DNA of 64,000 nucleotides. Origin: a gamma proteobacterium HIMB55 (lineage in GTDB: Bacteria; Pseudomonadota; Gammaproteobacteria; Pseudomonadales; Halieaceae). Positions within the stretch are counted from its first letter, which is position 1. Every line of letters starts with the position of its first letter. Both the position numbers and the translations under genes were made by a program. The stretch lies in assembly GCA_000227505.4 (NCBI GenBank), contig AGIF02000001.1, positions 1-64,000 on the forward strand, written 5' to 3'. Under the pieces are notes generated by a model. The model was not told the origin of the DNA, made no database searches, and saw nothing but the letters and a program-made list of their open reading frames with translations. Shown here piece by piece: positions 7,822 through 17,043 of this stretch.

Positions 7822-7845
7822 GCCTCCCAGGCTTGCGAGGGAGGC
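7822..7845. terminator. Hairpin between convergent coq4-like and rpoD genes
   Basis: GCCTCCC (7822-7828) and GGGAGGC (7839-7845) form a perfect seven-base-pair stem around a ten-base loop. The hairpin sits 11 bases after the stop of the coq4-like gene and 8 bases beyond the stop of rpoD. Neither side has a proper T-run, so it may be a weak bidirectional terminator or an mRNA 3'-end stabiliser. Confidence 0.5.
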
Positions 7846-7852
7846 TAGAGGG

Positions 7853-9658
7853 TTATTCGTCGAGGAAGCTGCGGAGGTAGTCCGATCGTGTCGGATGGCG
7901 AAGCTTGCGCAGCGCTTTTGCCTCGATCTGACGAATACGCTCTCGAGTCACGTCAAACTGCTTGCCGACTTCCTCGAGCGTGTGATCAGTATTCATATCG
8001 ATACCGAAACGCATCCTCAGAACCTTCGCTTCACGTGCTGTGAGGCCGCCAAGCACTTCCCTCGTCGCCTCGGTCAGGCCTTCCTCAGTCGCTGACTCAA
8101 CCGGGCTTGCGATCGTCACGTCTTCGATGAAGTCACCAAGGCTTGAGTCTTCATCATCGCCAATGGGTGTTTCCATCGAGATGGGCTCTTTTGCAATCTT
8201 GAGGACCTTTCGTACTTTATCCTCAGGCATATCCATGCGCTCGCCCAACTCTTCGGGCGTTGGCTCGCGACCCATTTCTTGAAGCATCTGACGTGAAATG
8301 CGGTTCAGCTTGTTGATCGTCTCGATCATATGAACAGGGATACGAATGGTTCGCGCTTGGTCAGCAATTGAACGTGTAATTGCCTGGCGAATCCACCATG
8401 TCGCATACGTCGAGAATTTGTAACCACGTCGATACTCGAACTTATCAACCGCCTTCATCAGACCAATGTTGCCTTCTTGGATGAGATCAAGGAACTGAAG
8501 TCCGCGGTTCGTGTACTTCTTAGCAATCGAAATAACCAGACGAAGGTTTGCTTCGACCATCTCTTTCTTGGCGCGACGAGCTCTGGCTTCACCCATACTC
8601 ATCCGACGATTAATTTCTTTGATTTCAGTCGTCGACAGACCCACTTCATCTTCGATAATGGCAATGCGCTTTTGAAGGCGAACGATATCTTCACGGTAGT
8701 TAGCAAGACGCTCGTTAACGTCTGCCTTTTTGGTGGCGCCGTCAATCCAGTCCAGCTTACTCTCAGAGCCTTGGAAGCTCTTGATAAACTCTTTGCGATC
8801 CATTCGGCACTCTCGAACGACGAGACGCATAATCTCTCGCTCTGACTCTCGGACGACTGCCAAAACAGCGCGTGGTGTCTCGACCAGCGGATCAAAGACG
8901 CGAGGCGTTAACTTAAAGAACTTGAATAGCTCGCCTAGCTTGGCCATTTCCTTTTGTGCTTCTTTGCTGTCGTAGCCTTTCTCTTCAAGCACGTTCTCCG
9001 TTTTCGTGCATTGACGCTTCAGTGCAGTAAAACGCTTCTTAGCCTCAACGGGGTCAGGACCCGTATCGGTCTCTTCTGAATCGTCGTTACCGCTGTTCGC
9101 ATTTTGCTCGGCAATTTCCTGAGCAGACGGCACGTGGTCAGCGGGGTCAAGGTAGCCCACTAAAATGTCTGATAGCTTGCGCTCTTCTTTGGCGACAAGG
9201 TCGTACTCTTCACAAAGTCTGCGCGCGACGCGAGGGTAGTAGGCCAATGCAGCCATCAACTCGCGAATGCCTTCTTCGATTCGCTTGGCGATGACAATTT
9301 CGCCTTCACGTGTCAGCAGCTCAACAGTACCCATCTCCCGCATGTACATACGCACGGGGTCTGTTGTACGACCGGCTTCGTTTTCGACGGCGGCAAGAGC
9401 TGCTGCAGCTTCGGCCGCGGCTATCTCGTCGGCTGAACGATCACCCTCGGTGAGAATAAGTTCATCGGCGTCAGGCGCTTGCTCGAAAACCTGAATGCCC
9501 ATGTCGTTGATCATCTGAATGATGTCTTCGACCTGATCGGGCTCAGAAATATCTTGCGGGAGGTGATCGTTCACCTCGGCATAAGTCAGATAGCCTTGTT
9601 CTTTTCCCTTGGCAATTAATTGCTTCAAGAGTGATTGTTGTTGTAGCGAATCAGACAT
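7853..9658 (-). CDS. rpoD: RNA polymerase primary sigma factor (sigma70)
   Basis: A 601-residue housekeeping sigma factor, close to the E. coli length. It has region 1.1 at the N-terminus ([18 protein letters not shown]), an acidic nonconserved region about 170-210, and region 2 with [19 protein letters not shown] and [12 protein letters not shown], which binds the -10 element. Region 3 and region 4 follow, the latter with [17 protein letters not shown] for -35 recognition. It directs most transcription, so promoters here should fit TTGACA/TATAAT, as those found do. It lies downstream of dnaG on the same strand, the usual rpsU-dnaG-rpoD order, but the 142-base gap holds its own -10-like element. 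Confidence 0.99.
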   Translation of the reverse strand: MSDSLQQQSLLKQLIAKGKEQGYLTYAEVNDHLPQDISEPDQVEDIIQMINDMGIQVFEQAPDADELILTEGDRSADEIAAAEAAAALAAVENEAGRTTDPVRMYMREMGTVELLTREGEIVIAKRIEEGIRELMAALAYYPRVARRLCEEYDLVAKEERKLSDILVGYLDPADHVPSAQEIAEQNANSGNDDSEETDTGPDPVEAKKRFTALKRQCTKTENVLEEKGYDSKEAQKEMAKLGELFKFFKLTPRVFDPLVETPRAVLAVVRESEREIMRLVVRECRMDRKEFIKSFQGSESKLDWIDGATKKADVNERLANYREDIVRLQKRIAIIEDEVGLSTTEIKEINRRMSMGEARARRAKKEMVEANLRLVISIAKKYTNRGLQFLDLIQEGNIGLMKAVDKFEYRRGYKFSTYATWWIRQAITRSIADQARTIRIPVHMIETINKLNRISRQMLQEMGREPTPEELGERMDMPEDKVRKVLKIAKEPISMETPIGDDEDSSLGDFIEDVTIASPVESATEEGLTEATREVLGGLTAREAKVLRMRFGIDMNTDHTLEEVGKQFDVTRERIRQIEAKALRKLRHPTRSDYLRSFLDE

Positions 9659-9702
9659 GAAAGGATCCGGAGTAAAGACGGTCGGAAAAAATTAAGCCCG
9701 CA

Positions 9703-9708
9703 ATTATA
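9703..9708 (-). promoter_or_regulatory. -10 element upstream of rpoD
   Basis: The minus strand reads TATAAT here, 44 bases before the rpoD ATG. A perfect TTGACA lies at 9732-9737, but the spacing of 23 bases is too long for a normal pair. At 17 bases the -35 would be only TGGCTA. I therefore support the -10 and leave the -35 open. Confidence 0.42.
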
Positions 9709-9800
9709 GTGGTCGCAGGTACAATTAGCCATGTCAAAACTTGGACTTTGGCGTATTTATGCAATTTTGACGAATCCGTCGCTTCTGGGAGAGGTGCGCG

Positions 9801-11693
9801 TCAATCTCTGCCAGAAAGTTGTCTTATTTCAGTCGTAAGTGACACAAGCTCGCGCTTTTGCTCGTTATTTAACTCGGTGTAGGGCACCGACTTAAGTTCA
9901 TGAGCACGTGTACGCAACAGATTGACACGCCGATCTCTTGATAATTTGTTCAATATGGCCACTAGGTGCTCATTGATCTCACTTTCGGTATCGATAACTT
10001 CCTTGGCTGCAGCGGCGCTGAGTGCCTCACCTTCATCGGTATTCGTCCAATAACCCAGCAGAGCTGCTGTACTCATATCGGGCATTTCTCGTACGAGGGT
10101 GACCACTTCTCGAAGTAAATTCGCAGTTCTGTCTGAGCTATCGGGGAGCATCTCGTCCGCGACGAGAAGCGCTGCCGGCGGATGGAGTGCAATCAAGCCA
10201 AGCGCTCGCATCAGTACGCCGTCGCTAAAGCCTGTATCGAACCCTGAATCTATGTCAGCAACCCCGGCCATAGCCGCGTATGGATCGGCGTCGTCGTAGT
10301 CGCTGGGAGCAATACTCCCAAACTGACCGTATTCATCTTCGTCAGGTGGTGACGCCACGTCGGCATAGGGCTGAGACGCCTGTTCTGCGTTGTTCGGCGT
10401 TTCCTGAACTTCCCGCAGGCGACGAAGGCTTTCCACGTCCATATCCGTTCGTTCGGCTAGCGACTTGAATAGGAGGGTTTTGTAAACACCGTCCGGAATT
10501 TGATTGATGTAAGGTGCGACTAATTTCGAGAGCCGCGCTTTTCCATCCATTGTTGTCAGATCGATCCCAGTACCCATCTGCTCGAAAAGGAACTGTTCAA
10601 GTGGCGCAGCGGTGTCAAACATGTGCTCGAGGTGCTGTGCACCTTTGCTCCGCACGACAGTGTCAGGGTCTTCACCCTCGGGTAGGAACAAGAACTTTAC
10701 CTGTCGACCGTCTTCCATCATCGGAAGCGCCGCTTCCATTCCTCTGAAGGCTGCTTTTCGACCGGCTTCGTCGCCATCGAAGCAAAACACAACCTGCTCG
10801 ACGCGGCGGAACAAGAGCTCAAGGTGAGGCTTGCCCACCGATGTTCCAAGCGTTGCTACGGCGTAGTGAATGCCAAATTGCGCCAAGGCAATTACATCCA
10901 TATACCCTTCGACAACCACAATTCGGCTCAAGTTTTTCGCGAATTTGCGAATGTGGTGCAACCCGTAGAGTTCGTGCGACTTTGAAAATAAGGGGGTTTC
11001 CGGCGAGTTAAGGTACTTGGGCTTGCCGTCGCCAAGCACTCTGCCACCCATGGCAATCACTTTTCCGCGCTGATTAACGATGGGGAAAATGACGCGATCC
11101 CGGAATCGGTCGTATTTTCGGCCTTTGTCATTCTCAATCAGCAGGCCTGCGGTGAGCGCGTGGCCCACGCTGTCTTCATCCGTCAGCGTCTGCATGAGGT
11201 TGTCCCAACCCTCGGGCGCAAAGCCAAGACGAAAATCTCGAGCAATTTCCCCCGAAAGACCTCTGTTCTTGAGGTATTCGACAACCCGACCACGATCTTT
11301 GTGCTGGCGCAAGAAGCCTTCATACAACTTTGTGGCGCGCTCCATGGATTCATAAAGCGGTTTTTGATGGTCGACTTGAGGGGCGTTGTCGATCTCTTCA
11401 GCTGGGAGGTCAATGCCCGCGGCCTGGGCCAGCGATTCGATGGCCTCACGGAACTCCATTCGCTCGTAATCCATGATGAAGCCGAGCGCATTGCCGCCTG
11501 CACCGCAGCCGAAGCAGTAGTAGAACTGTTTCTCAGGGTTTACCGAAAAAGAGGGGGTTTTTTCTTGATGGAAAGGGCAACAGGCAGAGTAATTCTTCCC
11601 GGCTTTTTTGAGCTTCACGCGCCGATCCACGACATCAACGATGTCGGTTCTATCGAGAACTTGATCTATGAATGCTTGTGGGAGTCGGGCCAT
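9801..11693 (-). CDS. dnaG: DNA primase
   Basis: A 630-residue primase that lays RNA primers at the replication fork with DnaB helicase. The N-terminal CHC2 zinc finger uses Cys39, His42, Cys60 and Cys63. The central Toprim domain shows V-V-V-E-G-Y-M-D-V-I-A-L (about 264-275) and C-F-D-G-D-E-A-G-R-K-A-A, holding the catalytic acidic residues. The C-terminal part is the helicase-binding domain. Between the catalytic core and that domain lies a long acidic, low-complexity linker (about 430-490) rich in Asp, Ala and Tyr. This makes the protein longer than E. coli DnaG and nearer to the pseudomonad form. It is preceded closely by the GatB/YqeY gene (22 bases). Confidence 0.98.
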   Translation of the reverse strand: MARLPQAFIDQVLDRTDIVDVVDRRVKLKKAGKNYSACCPFHQEKTPSFSVNPEKQFYYCFGCGAGGNALGFIMDYERMEFREAIESLAQAAGIDLPAEEIDNAPQVDHQKPLYESMERATKLYEGFLRQHKDRGRVVEYLKNRGLSGEIARDFRLGFAPEGWDNLMQTLTDEDSVGHALTAGLLIENDKGRKYDRFRDRVIFPIVNQRGKVIAMGGRVLGDGKPKYLNSPETPLFSKSHELYGLHHIRKFAKNLSRIVVVEGYMDVIALAQFGIHYAVATLGTSVGKPHLELLFRRVEQVVFCFDGDEAGRKAAFRGMEAALPMMEDGRQVKFLFLPEGEDPDTVVRSKGAQHLEHMFDTAAPLEQFLFEQMGTGIDLTTMDGKARLSKLVAPYINQIPDGVYKTLLFKSLAERTDMDVESLRRLREVQETPNNAEQASQPYADVASPPDEDEYGQFGSIAPSDYDDADPYAAMAGVADIDSGFDTGFSDGVLMRALGLIALHPPAALLVADEMLPDSSDRTANLLREVVTLVREMPDMSTAALLGYWTNTDEGEALSAAAAKEVIDTESEINEHLVAILNKLSRDRRVNLLRTRAHELKSVPYTELNNEQKRELVSLTTEIRQLSGRD

Positions 11694-11715
11694 CTTTGGC
11701 AGCCTAAGCCGTTGC

Positions 11716-12174
11716 TCAAGCCGTCAGTTTAGCCTTAACAATCTTCGAAACGGCACCCATATCTGCACGGCCTTGCAGTTTAGGTTTAATTGCACCCATT
11801 AAAGGGCCCATTGCGGCCATACCCGTTGCATCGATTCCAGCGAGCGCTTCATCGATGATTGCAACAATTTCGTCTTCGCTGAGTTGCTGAGGAAGGAATT
11901 CTTGGATGACTTCAATTTCCGCGAGCTCAATGGCCGCCAATTCGTCTCGGCCTGCGCTTTGGAATTGATTAACAGAGTCTCGGCGTTGTTTGACCATCTT
12001 ATCCATGATGGTAAGCGCGCGGGCATCATCGATGTCGATGCGCTCGTCTACTTCGACACGCTTGAACTCTGCTTGAATGAGTCGGATGGTGGCGAGCCGT
12101 TCTTTCTCCCGCGCCTTCATCGCCGCCTTCATGGCAGCTTTGATGGTGGCGACTAGGTTATCGGCTTCGGACAT
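11716..12174 (-). CDS. GatB/YqeY domain protein
   Basis: A 152-residue protein of the YqeY family, which shares the tail domain of the GatB amidotransferase subunit. The N-terminal half is basic and helical (A-M-K-A-R-E-K-E-R-L-A-T-I-R-L-I-Q-A-E-F-K-R-V-E-V). The C-terminal half shows I-Q-E-F-L-P-Q-Q-L-S-E-D-E-I and M-G-P-L-M-G-A-I-K-P-K-L-Q-G-R-A-D-M-G, typical of the family. Its exact role is unknown; a tRNA-related function is suggested by the domain. It lies between rpsU and dnaG on the same strand, the usual gammaproteobacterial arrangement, so it is probably co-transcribed with them. Confidence 0.95.
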   Translation of the reverse strand: MSEADNLVATIKAAMKAAMKAREKERLATIRLIQAEFKRVEVDERIDIDDARALTIMDKMVKQRRDSVNQFQSAGRDELAAIELAEIEVIQEFLPQQLSEDEIVAIIDEALAGIDATGMAAMGPLMGAIKPKLQGRADMGAVSKIVKAKLTA

Positions 12175-12192
12175 CTCGCGACTCCGCGGGTA

Positions 12193-12408
12193 TTAATACA
12201 AACGCTGACGCTTGCGGTTTTCCCGAGACATTTTTTTGAGGTGACGCTTTACAGCGGCAGCCGCAGCACGCTTACGAACAGTGGTTGGCTTTTCGTAGTG
12301 CTCACGCTTACGAACTTCGGCCAGCAAGCCAGCTTTTTCGCATGAGCGCTTGAAACGGCGCAGTGCAACGTCAAAGGGCTCGTTCTCTTTTACCTTGACT
12401 GAAGGCAT
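12193..12408 (-). CDS. rpsU: 30S ribosomal protein S21
   Basis: A 71-residue, strongly basic protein matching bacterial S21 throughout. It starts [27 protein letters not shown] and ends in a lysine/arginine-rich helix. It binds the small ribosomal subunit near the mRNA exit channel and helps initiation. It is the first gene of the rpsU-yqeY-dnaG(-rpoD) series. A well-formed promoter and a small leader hairpin lie upstream, divergent from tsaD. Confidence 0.99.
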   Translation of the reverse strand: MPSVKVKENEPFDVALRRFKRSCEKAGLLAEVRKREHYEKPTTVRKRAAAAAVKRHLKKMSRENRKRQRLY

Positions 12409-12430
12409 TCAATTCTTCCTGTCTACATTG

Positions 12431-12444
12431 GGCGCAATAGCGCC
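12431..12444 (-). promoter_or_regulatory. Small inverted repeat in the rpsU leader
   Basis: GGCGC-AATA-GCGCC makes a five-pair GC-only stem with a four-base loop. It lies between the predicted rpsU transcript start (about 12458) and its start codon at 12408. It could shape translation or transcript stability of rpsU. No known riboswitch class is implied. Confidence 0.35.
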
Positions 12445-12464
12445 GCACTAAAATTAGGGCGCGC

Positions 12465-12493
12465 AGTATAGGTACGCGAGCAACGTTTTGCAA
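12465..12493 (-). promoter_or_regulatory. Sigma70 promoter of the rpsU-yqeY-dnaG operon
   Basis: On the minus strand TTGCAA (12488-12493) and TATACT (12465-12470) are separated by exactly 17 bases. The predicted start point is about 50 bases before the rpsU ATG. The position is what the family operon would need. Confidence 0.65.
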
Positions 12494-12540
12494 AGTTTAA
12501 CAACGTGCTAAGTTCCGCATTTTTCCAAGGACAGCCCGAT

Positions 12541-13578
12541 TTGCGCGTATTAGGCATAGAAACCAGCTGCGATGAGACCGGTGTTGCCCTCTATGACACC
12601 GAGCACGGCCTGCTGGCCGACGCTTTATATTCGCAAATTGCCATTCACGCTGAGTATGGTGGCGTCGTCCCTGAGTTAGCTTCGCGCGATCACATAAGGA
12701 AGACACTTCCTTTAGTCGACGAAGTGATTGCCCAGGCAGGTCTAACCAAACGGGATATCGATGCGGTTGCTTATACCTCGGGCCCGGGTTTACTCGGAGC
12801 GCTTATTGTCGGTGCCACAATGGCAAGATCGATTGCCGCGGGGCTCGGTGTGCCCTCGTTGGGTGTTCATCATATGGAAGGGCATCTGATGGCGCCCTTG
12901 CTTTCCGACGAACCGCCGGACTATCCGTTCGTCGCATTGTTGGTTTCTGGAGGTCATACCCAGTTAATCCGTGCCAACGCCTTTGGTGACTACCAGTTGT
13001 TAGGTGAGTCGCTCGACGACGCAGCGGGCGAGGCTTTTGATAAGACGGCAAAATTACTTGGCCTGCCGTATCCGGGTGGACCGCAGGTCGCGATGCTTGC
13101 GGAAAAGGGTGACCCCGATCGTTTTGCTTTTCCTCGCCCCATGGTTAAACACCCTGGCCTCGACTTCAGTTTCTCTGGATTGAAAACACATGTTGGAACC
13201 TGCATTCGCGATCTGAGCGCTCAGGCGCCGCTTACCGACCAGGATAAGGCGGATGTTGCCCGCTGTTTCGAAGAGGCGGTGGTAGATACCCTAGTCATAA
13301 AATGTAAGCGCGCGCTTAAACAGGAGGGCGTTAATACGCTCGTGATGGCAGGTGGCGTGAGTGCGAACAAAAGACTGCGAGAGCGACTTCAAGAATCCCT
13401 CTCAAAGTTGGGCGCCGAGGTCCTCTATCCGGCACCTAAGCTATGCACAGATAATGGAGCAATGATTGCCTACGCAGGCGCCTTGAGACTCCTCGCGGGA
13501 GAGAGTGACGGTAACGCGCCCGAGGTGCGTGCAAGATGGCCGATTACAGAACTTTCACCCCCAACAGAATTTATTTAG
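12541..13578 (+). CDS. tsaD: tRNA N6-adenosine threonylcarbamoyltransferase
   Basis: TsaD transfers the threonylcarbamoyl group to A37 of ANN-decoding tRNAs together with TsaB and TsaE. I take the TTG at 12541 as the start because it gives the family N-terminus [13 protein letters not shown] and is preceded by AAGGA (12527-12531) at nine bases. An in-frame GTG at 12505 would add twelve residues that the family lacks. The resulting protein has 345 residues. It shows the metal-binding H-H-M-E-G-H motif, [10 protein letters not shown] and the C-terminal [12 protein letters not shown]. It is divergent from rpsU, the classic neighbour, and is followed by folB. Confidence 0.97.
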   Translation: MRVLGIETSCDETGVALYDTEHGLLADALYSQIAIHAEYGGVVPELASRDHIRKTLPLVDEVIAQAGLTKRDIDAVAYTSGPGLLGALIVGATMARSIAAGLGVPSLGVHHMEGHLMAPLLSDEPPDYPFVALLVSGGHTQLIRANAFGDYQLLGESLDDAAGEAFDKTAKLLGLPYPGGPQVAMLAEKGDPDRFAFPRPMVKHPGLDFSFSGLKTHVGTCIRDLSAQAPLTDQDKADVARCFEEAVVDTLVIKCKRALKQEGVNTLVMAGGVSANKRLRERLQESLSKLGAEVLYPAPKLCTDNGAMIAYAGALRLLAGESDGNAPEVRARWPITELSPPTEFI

Positions 13579-13615
13579 TCCGAAGAAAATTGCATCTGAG
13601 AGAGGAAGCGACACG

Positions 13616-13981
13616 ATGAAGGGTGTTGTCACGATTAGGGGGTTGGAGCCTGAAACAGTTATAGGCTGTTACGACTGGGAGCGCACTATTAAGCAGCGAC
13701 TTGTCATTGATCTTGCTATGACAACAGACTTTTCTGCAGCGGCAAAGAGTGACGATTTACCGGACGCACTGGATTATGCGGCGATCTCAGCGCACATTAT
13801 TTCTTTCGTCGAGGGCACAAACTTTCAGCTGCTTGAAGCACTGTCGGCTGCCATTGCTGTCGAAATTTTCCAGAACTGGCCCGTATCTCAGTTGCGAGTT
13901 GATATTGATAAGCCGGGTGCGGTGGAAGCAGCGTCTTCGGTGGGTGTGTCACTGACCGTCGATCGCTCAGATATCCTCTGA
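13616..13981 (+). CDS. folB: Dihydroneopterin aldolase
   Basis: A 121-residue enzyme of folate synthesis that cleaves dihydroneopterin to hydroxymethyl-dihydropterin and glycolaldehyde. The ATG at 13616 is preceded by AGAGGAAG and gives the family start M-K-G-V-V-T-I-R-G-L-E. The pattern I-G-C-Y-D-W-E-R (about 16-23), the segment D-Y-A-A-I-S (about 53-58), and L-L-E-A-L-S-A-A-I-A (73-82) match the family, including the catalytic-pocket Glu/Lys region V-D-I-D-K-P-G-A-V. It follows tsaD by 37 bases on the same strand, as in pseudomonads, and converges with cca. Confidence 0.95.
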   Translation: MKGVVTIRGLEPETVIGCYDWERTIKQRLVIDLAMTTDFSAAAKSDDLPDALDYAAISAHIISFVEGTNFQLLEALSAAIAVEIFQNWPVSQLRVDIDKPGAVEAASSVGVSLTVDRSDIL

Positions 13982-14000
13982 GCTAACCGCAAGCCTCTGG

Positions 14001-15113
14001 CTAGTAGAGGTGGGTGGTCGCTGCGATACGCTTTTGTCGGATGGCGTCTTTGATTGCAGTGCCCTTGAGGCCCTGCGCTGCAAACTCTCCACCGCTGATT
14101 GTTTCTGTAATGGTTTTTACTGCTCGTACTCGTGAAAGTTCATCGGCTGAAAACCGTTCATCGATGCAGCCAACCACGGTTAATACGTCATCCCAAAGGG
14201 AGCCTTGCCGAAAGGCGTCCAATCGTTCTAGAAGCAAGAGCGCATCCTCAGAAGACGCAGGAGGGCCGCTATCCAGGCTAATGCGTACAAGATTAGACGT
14301 GGTCAGATGTCTTTTGGGGATGGCCGCACGGTAGAACAGGTCGGGCAGAAAGTCCTCACCAGTGAGCGCTGCCCAGCGACGCAAGCTGTCATCAAATTGG
14401 TCTCGAGCAATGGTCAGTCGCGACAAAGCTCGCTCGGTGAGCCTTAATGGATACATTTCTTCATCGGCTCCGAGCGTATGCAGAAGGCGGAAGAAAACCC
14501 CCGGGCTTTGTTCGCAGAGTGCACGCTCGGTCTCGCGCCAAACACGGTCCGGCGCTAGCTCGGCGAGCTCGCCCGTTTGAGTCATCTCACGCATTAGATC
14601 AACGGTTTCGCTCGCCACTTCGAAACCTAGATGGTGATAGCGGGCAGCAAAGCGACACACCCGAAAAATTCGTAGGGGGTCCTCAGTGAAGCTCGCCGAT
14701 ACGTGGCGCAGCTGTCTTGCTTCCAAGTCTTGCTGACCGCCATAAGGATCGATCAGTTTTCCTTCTCTTGAGCGCGCCATCGCATTGATCGTCAAATCCC
14801 TGCGCTGTAAGTCTTCCTCGAGCGTTACATTGGGGTCTGCGTAAACAGTGAAGCCGTTATACCCCTTCCCCGATTTTCGCTCGGTTCGCGCTAATGCGTA
14901 TTCCTCATTAGTCTCGGGATGCAAAAACACAGGGAAATCGTTACCGACTTGTTTAAAGCCGGCGTCTAAGAGATCGTGTGGGTTAGCGCCAACAACCACC
15001 CAATCAATTTCATCAAACGCGTAGCCAAGTAACTCATCACGAACAGCTCCACCCACGCGTAAAATGGTGATGCCCTCTCTCAAGGCTAATGGTTTCGGAG
15101 CGGCCGGGCTCAT
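14001..15113 (-). CDS. cca: CCA-adding tRNA nucleotidyltransferase
   Basis: This enzyme adds or repairs the 3' CCA of tRNA. I place the start at the ATG at 15113, which overlaps the apaH stop as ATGA; a GTG two codons upstream is possible. The N-terminal class II nucleotidyltransferase core shows [11 protein letters not shown] and the metal-binding E-I-D-W-V-V-V-G. These are followed by [10 protein letters not shown] and the neck motif [14 protein letters not shown]. At about 370 residues it is shorter than the E. coli protein and shows no HD phosphohydrolase signature after the body domain, so it is probably the HD-less form. Confidence 0.96.
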   Translation of the reverse strand: MSPAAPKPLALREGITILRVGGAVRDELLGYAFDEIDWVVVGANPHDLLDAGFKQVGNDFPVFLHPETNEEYALARTERKSGKGYNGFTVYADPNVTLEEDLQRRDLTINAMARSREGKLIDPYGGQQDLEARQLRHVSASFTEDPLRIFRVCRFAARYHHLGFEVASETVDLMREMTQTGELAELAPDRVWRETERALCEQSPGVFFRLLHTLGADEEMYPLRLTERALSRLTIARDQFDDSLRRWAALTGEDFLPDLFYRAAIPKRHLTTSNLVRISLDSGPPASSEDALLLLERLDAFRQGSLWDDVLTVVGCIDERFSADELSRVRAVKTITETISGGEFAAQGLKGTAIKDAIRQKRIAATTHLY

Positions 15114-15925
15114 TTGCACTTACACCGGTGAAAGGTCCGGCTGTCCAGATCGAGAAGGGTCATCTTGTTGCCCCATACACAGCCTGTATCCAGAGCGATC
15201 GCGTTGGGTGATTTCGTCACCCCCTCAAGCGAGGCCCAATGACCGAAAATGATTGTGTCTTTGGCGGTGAGGCGATGTTCGTGTTTGAACCACGGCGCTA
15301 CCTTTTTCCCCTTCAAGGCATCCGTTTTGGGTTTGGGACCTTTGTTGACGAGGTCTAATTTTCCCTTCTTCGTGCAGTAGCGCATCCGCGTCAGGTAGTT
15401 CGTGATCACGCGAAGACGCGTCATCCCGGTTAAATCATCGCTCCAAACAACAGGGTCGTTACCGTACATGGCTTCAAAAAAAACTGAGTTGTAGGGACCC
15501 TGTAATACCGACTCAACCTCTTTGGCATAGCTCAGTGTTTCCTCAACGGTCCAAATGGGAGGAATACCCGCATGAACCATTGTTACTCCGTGTTCATGAT
15601 GAGCAAGTGGTTGTTGGCAAAGCCATGATAAGAGCGCGTCTCTGTCAGGCGCGTCTAAAATATCTCCGAAGTTGTCGGACTTGGACATTTTTCTCGCGCC
15701 AGCGGCTACTGCCATGAGATGAAGGTCGTGATTTCCGAGTACGACCACGACGCTATCTCTATGCTCGTAAAACCAACGCAGGGTTTTGAGATTATGGGGC
15801 CCGCGGTTGATGAGATCGCCCACACTCCAGACAACATCTTCTGAAGGGTCGAATTCAACCCTCTCCAAAAGGCATTGGAAGGGTTTGAAGCATCCTTGGA
15901 TGTCACCTACCACATAGGTCGTCAT
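15110..15925 (-). CDS. apaH: Bis(5'-nucleosyl)-tetraphosphatase (symmetrical)
   Basis: ApaH splits Ap4A into two ADP. The ATG at 15925 gives the family start [13 protein letters not shown] (271 residues); an in-frame TTG at 15952 would add nine residues. The calcineurin-like metallophosphatase motifs are clear: [23 protein letters not shown] and F-G-H-W-A. It overlaps the cca start by four bases. In most gammaproteobacteria apaG lies between rsmA and apaH; here that space (15926-16170) is noncoding. Confidence 0.97.
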   Translation of the reverse strand: MTTYVVGDIQGCFKPFQCLLERVEFDPSEDVVWSVGDLINRGPHNLKTLRWFYEHRDSVVVVLGNHDLHLMAVAAGARKMSKSDNFGDILDAPDRDALLSWLCQQPLAHHEHGVTMVHAGIPPIWTVEETLSYAKEVESVLQGPYNSVFFEAMYGNDPVVWSDDLTGMTRLRVITNYLTRMRYCTKKGKLDLVNKGPKPKTDALKGKKVAPWFKHEHRLTAKDTIIFGHWASLEGVTKSPNAIALDTGCVWGNKMTLLDLDSRTFHRCKCK

Positions 15926-16018
15926 TAGTGCACTCGTTGCAGGGCGGGTCAAAGAGCCCGACTTCTCTCATCTGGTCGAGGAAGTGTAGCTTTGCTTGCA
16001 CGGATCAGGTAGCGGCAC

Positions 16019-16041
16019 GGTGAAATATCATTTGCTTCACC
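16019..16041. repeat. Inverted repeat in the rsmA-apaH spacer
   Basis: GGTGAA and TTCACC form perfect six-base arms around eleven bases. The repeat lies about 95 bases before the apaH start in the noncoding stretch where apaG would normally be. It may be an operator or a transcript hairpin; nothing identifies a binding protein. Confidence 0.4.
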
Positions 16042-16095
16042 TCTCGGAGAATTCGTGCGAGCAACTACATAACCGATCAGTCAAGGGCACTAGCG

Positions 16096-16117
16096 ACTAA
16101 GTTTTTGCCTGCTTAGT
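16096..16117. repeat. Second inverted repeat in the rsmA-apaH spacer
   Basis: ACTAAG and CTTAGT form perfect six-base arms around a ten-base loop. It lies about 55 bases past the rsmA stop. On the minus strand no T-run follows, so it is not a standard terminator. The rest of 15926-16170 shows no recognisable gene. Confidence 0.4.
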
Positions 16118-16170
16118 TATTAACCCACGGGAATTAGTTGCGTGCGCTACCCCGTACCGGCACGACGTGG

Positions 16171-17007
16171 TTACGGCAAGTGCATTGAAAGATCGATGAG
16201 CTGATCGAGCGAGAGTGTCTCGGCTCTGCAGCTGGGGTCGATACCCAATCCTTCAATTCTAGCGTCATTCATGACGTCTTTAAGATTGTTTCGCAGCGTC
16301 TTACGACGCTGTGCGAACGCTATTTGAACGAGCCTTGAAAGCCGCTCGCGAGAACATTCTGGCCGATAAGGCTCAGTTTTTGGTGTTATTCGGACGATTG
16401 CTGACTGTACTTTGGGTTGCGGAAAAAATGCTTCAGGCGGCACTTCAAATAGTGATTCCACCTCACAGTCAATTTGCGTCATAACGCTGACCCGACCCCA
16501 GGTCTTAGTGCCAGGCGTAGCCGCTAGCCGATCGACGACCTCTTTTTGGAGCATAAAGTGCATATCTTTGATAAGCCCTAAATTTTCCAGAAGCTTAAAT
16601 ATGAGCGGTGTAGATATGTTGTAGGGCAAATTACCTACGACGCGTAAATCATTTGCGGTTTTCGATAGTTGAGAAAAATCGAACTTCAGCGCGTCTGCGT
16701 TATGAAGCGTTAAATCGCGATTAAAAAACATAACCCGGAGCTGTGACTGAAGGTCTCTATCGATTTCGATGGCATTAATGGCACAACCACTATCAAACAA
16801 CGCGTCCGTCAGCGCACCTTGCCCGGGACCGATTTCTACGACATTGTCGCCTTCACGCGGAGCAATGGCTCTCGCTATGGCAGTAATGACGCCTTGGTCG
16901 GTCAAAAAATTCTGACCAAAACGTTTCCGCGGTGCGTGCGTGGCCGGTCGGCAGTTGCTTTTTCTTTTATTTTTATTGCTCAACCGCTCACGCCCCGGCT
17001 GGTTCAA
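16171..17007 (-). CDS. rsmA: 16S rRNA (adenine1518-N6/adenine1519-N6)-dimethyltransferase
   Basis: A 278-residue KsgA-family methyltransferase that dimethylates two adjacent adenines near the 3' end of 16S rRNA during small-subunit assembly. The N-terminal R-K-R-F-G-Q-N-F-L-T-D (about 28-38) and the SAM-binding V-V-E-I-G-P-G-Q-G-A-L-T-D motif are present. The catalytic V-G-N-L-P-Y-N-I-S-T motif and the C-terminal F-A-Q-R-R-K-T-L-R-N-N-L-K segment follow. About 25 residues before the core are lysine/arginine-rich. It usually follows pdxA directly; here an H-NS-like gene and a patatin gene separate the two. Confidence 0.98.
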   Translation of the reverse strand: MNQPGRERLSNKNKRKSNCRPATHAPRKRFGQNFLTDQGVITAIARAIAPREGDNVVEIGPGQGALTDALFDSGCAINAIEIDRDLQSQLRVMFFNRDLTLHNADALKFDFSQLSKTANDLRVVGNLPYNISTPLIFKLLENLGLIKDMHFMLQKEVVDRLAATPGTKTWGRVSVMTQIDCEVESLFEVPPEAFFPQPKVQSAIVRITPKTEPYRPECSRERLSRLVQIAFAQRRKTLRNNLKDVMNDARIEGLGIDPSCRAETLSLDQLIDLSMHLP

Positions 17008-17043
17008 GAGTAATAAGGTCGGTTGCTTTTATTTTCCCAACCC

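Noticed and set aside
9703-9737. TTGACA paired with TATAAT as a full rpoD promoter
   Set aside because: The spacing is 23 bases, outside the normal 16-18, so only the -10 is kept.
11160-11732. A 190-codon plus-strand open frame over dnaG
   Set aside because: It is antisense to the primase zinc-finger and core region, which is unmistakable. The frame is a by-product of codon bias.
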